A stretch of 10,000 bases of DNA from Acropora yongei (Eukaryota > Cnidaria > Anthozoa > Scleractinia > Acroporidae): contig BLFN01000326.1 of assembly GCA_014634225.1 (NCBI GenBank), positions 107,345 to 117,344 of the forward strand, written 5' to 3'. Each line of letters starts with the position of its first letter. The first letter of the stretch is position 1. The notes beneath the pieces were generated by a model. It ran no database searches. It was given only the letters and a program-made list of their open reading frames with translations, and had not been told where the DNA came from. The position numbers and the translations under genes are program-made. Below, piece after piece: positions 5,734 to 10,000 of this stretch.

Positions 5734-8700
5734 TATGACAATTATTGTGTATATTATTTATTTAATTACACATTAATTAGAGCAGTTTTCAAATGACTGT
5801 TGAAAGTAATTAAATACGTGATTGCGATTGCTACGCTTAGTTACTAGCTTAAAAGAGCTGCGCCAGTTTTTCAACCAATGAGAAGCAAAATCAAAACCAA
5901 TCGCACCATGTACGCATGATTTTTCCCGCGCTTCGAGTGAGTTTCAGGTAATTGCTAAAAAATCTGATTGGTTCATTGGGCTGTCTGCTGTTGTGATTGG
6001 TAGGGGTAATCGCTTTGGTTTTGGATTTTCAACAGTCATTTGAAAACCGCTCTATGAACTTTATTAATTACTACAATAATTACAGTTGAATTTCTTAACA
6101 TTCTGTTATCACGAATTTATGCAATTTCATTAGTTGACCAACTGCCCAGTTGTATGCAGATTTATTCATCTGAAAAAACTCTGAAATCTTATGTCTTCAC
6201 AAGTTGAGCAGGTGTTTTCCAGATAAAACTCTGTTTAGTATTGAAGTTGTCTTGCTTGTCTTCTGAACAGTCCAGTAACATCAGTTACTGATGTTAGTAA
6301 TAAATTATTGAATTCAGTATTGTTACAATTTTAAGAATAGTCAGCTTGAAGAGCAAAGTGTTCTCTTTATTTTGATGGATAATCTGTATGTTAAGTCAAG
6401 CAGATAAAGATTCAACAGTCACTGGTTGTCATACTTACATCACATGTATATATTAATGAAGCTCTTGTTAGGCTTTGTTGATGTGATTTTCAAGTTGAAT
6501 CTAATTCAAGTTGAGTCTAATTTAGGAGAAAATTAGCTTTAGTAATAACTGTGAAAAGTAACAGTATATGTATATGTTGCAGGTTGAATTTGATTTCAGG
6601 TCAAAATGATTTAACCTACTGTAGGTTGATGTGTAATTTCTTTATATTTGGTATTCATTATCATAAAAAGAGACAAAGAAATCACAAATCAACCTAGGTT
6701 AAAATCATGTTGACCTGAAATCAAATTAACCTGCAACATATATAATTATGTTATTCACCTACCAACGCTTTTATCATTTCTAAGGGTGGTAGAAGATCTA
6801 TACATGTACCAAGAAAACTGTGTATAGTAATAAATTATTTATATTATTCATTTTAAAGCTTGAAATGGTGAAGCTTTGTCTTGGGTTTCTTTTGAGTGTG
6901 TTGTTTTCTTAATAACTAGGGTTCTCATTAAGTTTTGAATTAGTTGGCTAGGATGTAAAAGTAGGCAGCTTGGTGATCAAGTGCCTTTCTCGCCTTCGTC
7001 TATTTTCTGGAAAAGTAGGCGGCTCAATTCTCAAAGTAGCCAGTATTTTAGCCAGCTGCTGGCACTTAATGAGAGCCCTGAATACCCTCTTTGTTTAGTA
7101 GGTGGCTCAATCTTTGAAGTAGCCAGTATCTTAGCCGGCTGCAGGCATTTAATGAGAACCCTGAATACCCTCTATGTTTGGGTGGTAAAATTTATGCTCT
7201 TGCTTTGATGCTGTAGCTTTCTTCAGGATCCATTTTCGTTTTTGACAAAAGATTTGACAATAATATTATGTTTGCTCTTATAATTGCAACACATGTCAGA
7301 CAAAGAAAGAAACTTTGCTCATTGAGATACCATGTGACAAATGGTCAGAAGATAGGAAAATTCTGCCTATTCCAGCAAGAAATCAGATTGCTAGATTCTC
7401 AGATTACTGCCCACTTACCCTCACAGACGTAAAATAGAGTTCTAATAAAGTAGCAGACTACCAACTGGCAAATTGGGCAACATGCATTTGTTGATGTTAG
7501 GGTTCTTAACCCATTTGCAAAGAGCCACCTAAACCAAAGACTTGAAACTGAATTTACTTCTAACAAGATGAGAAAAAGTGATACTACAATCAGCACATCA
7601 CTGACGTTGAGCATGGCTCCTTCAGCCTCCCCGTGTTTACACCCTGTAGTGGAAGTAGAAGGGAAACTCAGTGCTAATCTTTGCTGAACTCATGCCCAAA
7701 GTCTCTGAGGAGAAATGCATGAGGTATGGCACCATGATTGGCTGGCTTTCCAAACTCTCTTTCAACTTACTATTAAAGATCGGCTGTGCTATCCATAAGA
7801 GGTTCAAGAGCACCCAGGCAGGAGTTTATAATTTTGATGGTTAACGTTACTAAAGCAATAATCTCTGAAGATGAAGAACGTTTTTTTTTTTGGACTGATT
7901 TTTAGGCTGTAAAAGGGTGACTTTAATATACATGGGTAAATATGATACTCTGTGTTAGTAATGTTTATCACTAAGGCATGGAATTGGCACCTGTACTTTT
8001 AATTTGGTTATTAACCTTTTATTTCATATGAATTGTTATGTACTGCCATATTATACATATTATTTTAACCACCATGTTTCTCCAAGAGATCCTATCCTGT
8101 AAATCCATACAGTCCTTCCTGTACACATAGTTGTAAGCTGGGCTTGTAGATTATACAAATTGTTCAATTTTCATTTTAACTGTTTTTTTTTAATATTTGA
8201 TTTTGTTCCAGAGATGGCTCACAGAACAAAGACCTCAATGCCCACATTGCAGGTACTGTAGCAATTTTAAAAATGTGGTACTTTCCTTTCTGCATCATTT
8301 GCTTTTTATTCCCAAGGCAGGGCTCAAGACAACGGCCGTCTGGTTGCTGGGGACAAGTAGATTTTATGCTTGGGCAAAATGATTTTTCTCTAACCACTTG
8401 CCCTTCAGGCAAGTTCCACCTGTTCAACGAAAGGAAAATTAAAGTTATCAAATATAGTGAGACTCACAGGGCAAGTAGATAAATGCCTTGGGCAAGTAGG
8501 TCAATTTTAATTGGCTGATGGGCAAGCTGAAATTTGAACTTTTTTCTAGTCCTGCAAGGAGGTTGAAAGTCCAATGATTTTATAATTTTTCAATTTGTTT
8601 TTTTTTGCTAGTATTAAACAGGATAATACACTGTGCTAAAAAGATAGCCCTGCAGTGCAGCGACACAATTTATGTAGTACAAGAGTCACTGATGCAAAAA

Positions 8701-9360
8701 TGTGTAGTGACTATATTAAAATTCATACTAGGCTTACTGTAATTCACTGTCCAAAATCAATAATTAATTTTGAGTACTAGCGATTAACAAAATTAATACA
8801 TATGAAATGTTCAGTTCATGTGGTTACTATGATATCATAGTGTGATTTAACCAGTATTTATTTTTGGTGGGTCACCACTATAAATCCTCAAAGGTAACCT
8901 TTCTTTAGAGCTCTTCAAGACTCTGAAACTACTTTTGATACTTTTGATATTTTCATTATTTTGTCATTACACCTTCTATTAATAAATTATGAATCTTTTG
9001 AAAGCAGGCAGTTCTTTTTCTTGTTTTGGATTTTGAAATAATATGCACCTACATTGATCATTTTTACTGTTAATGATGTCTGTGAGGATTGATATTTGTC
9101 TGACATTTACTTTGCATTTTTATTTTATAAGAACATCCCTGTATCTTCATGCAGGGATGCTCTTATAAAACTATGAAAAATAATGCTCATGTATGAAAGT
9201 GGGCAATCTTTTTTATCAATACAACGATCATTTTTACTGTTACGTCTGTGAGGATTGGTAATATTATTTGCCTGACATTTGGTTTACATTTTTGTTTTTA
9301 AGAGCATCCCTGCATCTTCATGAACTTGTCCATTGCCGATGGGTTGAAGAAGTGACACAG
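3442..9360 (+). CDS. TRIM37: TRIM37 E3 ubiquitin ligase, 5' part (first four coding exons, RING domain)
   Basis: Exons 3442-3462, 5262-5363, 8212-8252 and 9303-9360 join into 74 residues, with all phases matching (0/0, 0/0, 2/2). From my knowledge of human TRIM37, the peptide matches almost residue for residue: [23 protein letters not shown] and C-R-W-x-E-E-V-T-Q. The RING zinc ligands are present: Cys15/Cys18, C-P-H-C at 28-31, the C-C-x-x-C cluster at 35-39, and C-P-H-C at 51-54. TRIM37 is known as an E3 ligase acting on histone H2A, peroxisomal import (PEX5) and centriole assembly; human loss causes mulibrey nanism. The start ATG has A at -3 and G at +4. The gene is truncated by the window edge; B-box, coiled coil and MATH domain lie further right. 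Confidence 0.95.
3463..5261 (+). other. TRIM37: TRIM37 intron 1 (1799 bp)
   Basis: GTGAGA...TTTTACAG. The body is AT-rich with no repeat, RNA or gene that I can support. A 72-codon plus-strand frame at 3893-4111 has no recognisable domain and is treated as chance. A perfect AP-1-type TGACTCA sits at 4827-4833, of unknown relevance. Confidence 0.85.
5262..5363 (+). CDS. TRIM37: TRIM37 coding exon 2 (first half of the RING)
   Basis: The exon follows the acceptor TTTTACAG (AG at 5260-5261) and ends at AGA|GTGAGT (GT at 5364-5365). It has 34 codons, residues 8-41, phase 0 at both ends. It holds Cys15, Cys18, C-P-H-C and the C-C-F-L-C-I-R end. Relative to human the visible changes are few (L for I at 9, M for L, L for S in the last part). 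Reading frame upstream of 5262 is intron that happens to be open. Confidence 0.95.
5519..5539. repeat. (ATT)n microsatellite
   Basis: About seven uninterrupted units of ATT/TTA lie directly upstream of the first hairpin MITE. Confidence 0.9.
5551..5739. mobile_element. Long-hairpin MITE A (~189 bp)
   Basis: The two ends are inverted copies: from 5551 TGACATATGTATATGTCGTG and, reading back from the right end, TGTCATATATATATGTTGTG. They match at 28 of the first 31 positions, continuing less perfectly for about 60 bases each. The centre has GTATTCATTA at 5633-5642. TGAC occurs at 5551-5554 and 5736-5739 and may be a 4-bp target duplication, though it could be part of the inverted repeat. No coding capacity; superfamily unknown. 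Confidence 0.8.
5780..6052. mobile_element. TA-flanked MITE (273 bp)
   Basis: The ends are inverted: GAGCAGTTTTCAAATGACTG on the left and, read back from the right, GAGCGGTTTTCAAATGACTG, extending through TTGAAA. TA flanks both sides (5778-5779 and 6053-6054), the target duplication of Tc1/mariner-type elements. The interior is more GC-rich and contains CCAAT in both orientations (5875, 5897, 5967, 5975, 5996) and TTTCCCGCGC at 5922-5931. From memory, very similar sequence is abundant in coral genomes. Non-autonomous. Confidence 0.82.
6276..6296. repeat. Short perfect palindrome TAACATCAG-TTA-CTGATGTTA
   Basis: Nine-base arms with a three-base loop. It is too short to assign a role and may be chance in a 10-kb AT-rich window. 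Confidence 0.5.
6491..6522. repeat. 16-bp tandem duplication
   Basis: CAAGTTGAATCTAATT is followed directly by CAAGTTGAGTCTAATT, one mismatch. Confidence 0.8.
6569..6743. mobile_element. Long-hairpin MITE B (~175 bp), relative of MITE A
   Basis: The left arm begins TATGTATATGTTGCAGGTT; the right arm, read back, gives TATATATGTTGCAGGTTAA, with near-perfect pairing through TTTGATTTCAGGTCAA and TTCTTTG, over about 75 bases per arm. It shares with MITE A the TATGTATATGTYG terminus and the central GTATTCATTA (6651-6660). The arms differ mainly by single changes and one small indel. No coding capacity. Confidence 0.8.
6918..7162. mobile_element. Element with 14-bp terminal inverted repeats AGGGTTCTCATTAA
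   Basis: AGGGTTCTCATTAA at 6918-6931 is the exact reverse complement of TTAATGAGAACCCT at 7149-7162. The internal part holds GTAGGC and TTAGCCAGCTGC-type blocks. The C/TAGGGTTC end resembles hAT-type termini, but no 8-bp target duplication is visible, so the class is open. No coding capacity; the 75-codon plus-strand frame across it is a by-product. Confidence 0.6.
7014..7179. repeat. 83-bp tandem duplication (two copies)
   Basis: Copy 1 is 7014-7096 and copy 2 is 7097-7179, equal in length with about ten substitutions and no gaps. Each contains GTAGCCAGTAT, CTTAGCC- or TTTAGCC-type blocks, AATGAGA and CCCTGAATACCCTCT. The duplicated unit runs past the inverted-repeat end of the element into flanking sequence. 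Confidence 0.85.
8212..8252 (+). CDS. TRIM37: TRIM37 coding exon 3 (41 nt, [13 protein letters not shown])
   Basis: The acceptor TTTGTTCCAG ends at 8211, preceded by a long T tract. The donor is TGCAG|GTACTG (GT at 8253-8254). Thirteen codons plus two bases (AG) are completed by the first A of exon 4 to give Arg55. The exon holds the last RING zinc-ligand pair. The frame stays open past the donor into repeat DNA, which is not coding. Confidence 0.95.
8318..8554. mobile_element. Putative repeat element with GGGCAAGTAG blocks
   Basis: This starts CAGGGCTCAAGACA, a hAT-like terminus, and plausibly ends TAGTCCTG at 8554. Inside, a block of the form G-CAAGTAGAT-A-TG-CTTGGGCAA occurs near 8351-8377 and again near 8469-8496, and a palindrome ACTTGCCCTTCAGGCAAGT lies at about 8396-8414. 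No clear target duplication was found, so the borders are tentative. Confidence 0.4.
9056..9151 (+). repeat. Tandem duplicate, copy 1: broken copy of the intron 3/exon 4 boundary
   Basis: This 96-base segment matches 9226-9322, beginning GATCATTTTTACTGTTA, with small gaps. It includes a copy of the 3' splice site (AG at 9130-9131) and the first bases of exon 4 (ACATCCCTGTATCTTCATG against GCATCCCTGCATCTTCATG). Used as an exon it would read [12 protein letters not shown] and stop at 9166-9168. Confidence 0.85.
9123..9170. repeat. Hairpin built on the duplicated exon 4 boundary
   Basis: The left arm TTTTATAAGAACATCCCTG (9123-9141) and right arm CAGGGATGCTCTTATAAAA (9152-9170) pair at 18 of 19 positions around a 10-base loop. 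The right arm's CAGGGATGCTCTT is an exact reverse complement of the real exon 4 acceptor and start, AAGAGCATCCCTG at 9301-9313 (AG at 9301-9302). Confidence 0.85.
9226..9322 (+). repeat. TRIM37: Tandem duplicate, copy 2: contains the genuine exon 4 acceptor
   Basis: Same unit as 9056-9151, offset about 170 bases. This copy leads into the full conserved exon 4 and is therefore the functional or ancestral one. Confidence 0.85.
9303..9360 (+). CDS. TRIM37: TRIM37 coding exon 4 (end of RING region)
   Basis: The acceptor TTTTTAAG has AG at 9301-9302; exon base one (A) completes Arg55. Nineteen codons follow, [19 protein letters not shown], to the donor CAG|GTTTGT. Human TRIM37 has A-P-L-Q-L-R-E-L-V-N-C-R-W-A-E-E-V-T-Q. 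The first 20 bases and the acceptor are duplicated about 170 bases upstream. The next exon is not within 9361-10000. Confidence 0.93.
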
Positions 9361-10000
9361 GTTTGTTTTTATTAGCAACGTGTCATTAGACTAATGATTA
9401 TGCCGTGTTCTAATGCAGTAGCCGGTAACATTTACAGTCTCTAACACCACTTAATTGTACCTTTTTAATAAACTGACCTGCAATTGTTGAAAATTCAACT
9501 AGTAAGACAAAAACAAAAAAACATGTACATTTGTTTTACCAGACTCTGGTCCTAAATAATTAATAAAGATAAATACGTAAAAATTAATGTCAAAACAGTT
9601 TCTGCTATTTGCTACGGTAGATTTTGGTTGAAGCTATATGTATCTACCAATGGGTTTATATATACATGTGTATGAAGTGAACTAAAATATTGCAAACTTT
9701 TATTCAATAAAATGCATGGATCAGCAGTTATAATAAACAATGATTTCCACAAGACTAGTGCTCTACTGGTTTGAAAAACTCCTTTTAATACCTGTTGTGT
9801 TGATAAAAAGGGAGAAGACTGCTTTAAATTATAGGCACACATTATACATCTATTTTAATAATGTAACACATGTTCCAGCATTTTTGTCACTACCACTTTT
9901 TCTTGTTTAAAACAGCATTAATGATTTATTGATCCAGAGGGAAAAAAGTCATTTCCAGACTGTTTCCAAAAAACTACCTGAAATAGGTACTTTAACTGCC
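9361..10000 (+). other. TRIM37: Start of TRIM37 intron 4
   Basis: This begins GTTTGT and is AT-rich to the window edge. I looked for the next conserved TRIM37 block (human Q-L-D-T-L-Q) after acceptor-like sites such as AAAACAG near 9910 and did not find it. Confidence 0.7.

Larger units (their letters stand above)
5364..8211 (+). other. TRIM37: TRIM37 intron 2 (2848 bp), rich in small transposable elements
   Basis: GTGAGT...GTTCCAG. It holds an ATT microsatellite, two long-hairpin MITEs, a TA-flanked MITE and an element with an 83-bp tandem duplication, all between 5519 and 7179. From 7180 to 8211 I see nothing beyond AT-rich intron. The frame at 7399-7614 minus (with C-C-P-I-C) lacks the rest of any zinc-finger pattern. 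Confidence 0.85.
8253..9302 (+). other. TRIM37: TRIM37 intron 3 (1050 bp)
   Basis: GTACTG...TTTTTAAG. It contains the 8318-8554 repeat and, at its 3' end, the duplicated exon 4 boundary and hairpin. From 8555 to 9055 nothing is recognised. Confidence 0.85.

Noticed and set aside
6981..7208. 75-codon plus-strand frame
   Set aside because: It lies inside a terminal-inverted-repeat element; its internal repetition comes from the 83-bp DNA duplication.
7399..7614. Minus-strand frame with C-C-P-I-C and further Cys residues, considered as a second RING or zinc-finger exon
   Set aside because: The remaining zinc-ligand spacing is absent and most of the peptide is hydrophobic and unpatterned.
8176..8482. 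Frames of 61-91 codons on both strands around exon 3
   Set aside because: They are exon 3 run past its donor into a repeat, or the antisense of that stretch.
9612..9842. 76-codon minus-strand frame
   Set aside because: No domain, no splice context, inside TRIM37 intron 4.
9900..9990. Possible TRIM37 exon 5 after AAAACAG near 9910
   Set aside because: The following codons do not match the conserved Q-L-D-T-L-Q continuation, and the phase is wrong.

Overview
The window is AT-rich, intron-containing animal DNA. It most likely comes from an anthozoan, probably a stony coral. The only firmly recognised gene has animal orthology (TRIM37), coding segments are short exons with GT..AG introns, and several short repeats look to me, from memory, like coral-type MITEs. 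The species call is an inference; no ribosomal or mitochondrial marker is present.

Two genes lie head to head. On the minus strand (2566 down to 1787) is a small three-exon gene that I reconstructed from splice sites and phase. It encodes a complete 137-residue bZIP transcription factor with an unusual DNA-contact signature (N-x-x-S-S-x-x-Y-R), and its family is not assigned. On the plus strand, starting at 3442, are the first four coding exons of TRIM37 (3442-3462, 5262-5363, 8212-8252, 9303-9360). They encode the N-terminus and whole RING domain (74 residues). The B-box, coiled coil and MATH domain lie beyond the window. The 875 bp between the two start codons must hold the promoters of both genes. 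A CCAAT box, an E-box-like site, a TATA-like box and two short upstream ORFs line up ahead of TRIM37.

Layout: 1-1030, AT-rich with nothing recognised; 1072-1321, a more GC-rich patch with coding-like but broken minus-strand frames; about 1460-1786, 3' UTR of the bZIP gene; 1787-2566, bZIP gene; 2567-3441, shared upstream region, including a repeat fragment near 2690-2735; 3442-9360, TRIM37 exons and introns; 9361-10000, start of TRIM37 intron 4.

TRIM37 introns 2 and 3 carry most of the structure. There are two long-hairpin MITEs of one apparent family (5551-5739 and 6569-6743) and a TA-flanked MITE holding CCAAT boxes and an E2F-like site (5780-6052). There is also a terminal-inverted-repeat element with an internal 83-bp tandem duplication (6918-7179), and a GGGCAAGTAG-bearing repeat (8318-8554). 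Just before exon 4, a ~97-bp tandem duplication has copied the 3' splice site and the first bases of exon 4. The copy has become one arm of a hairpin whose other arm is exactly complementary to the real exon 4 splice acceptor.

I found no prokaryotic-type system, CRISPR array, RNA gene or intact transposase.
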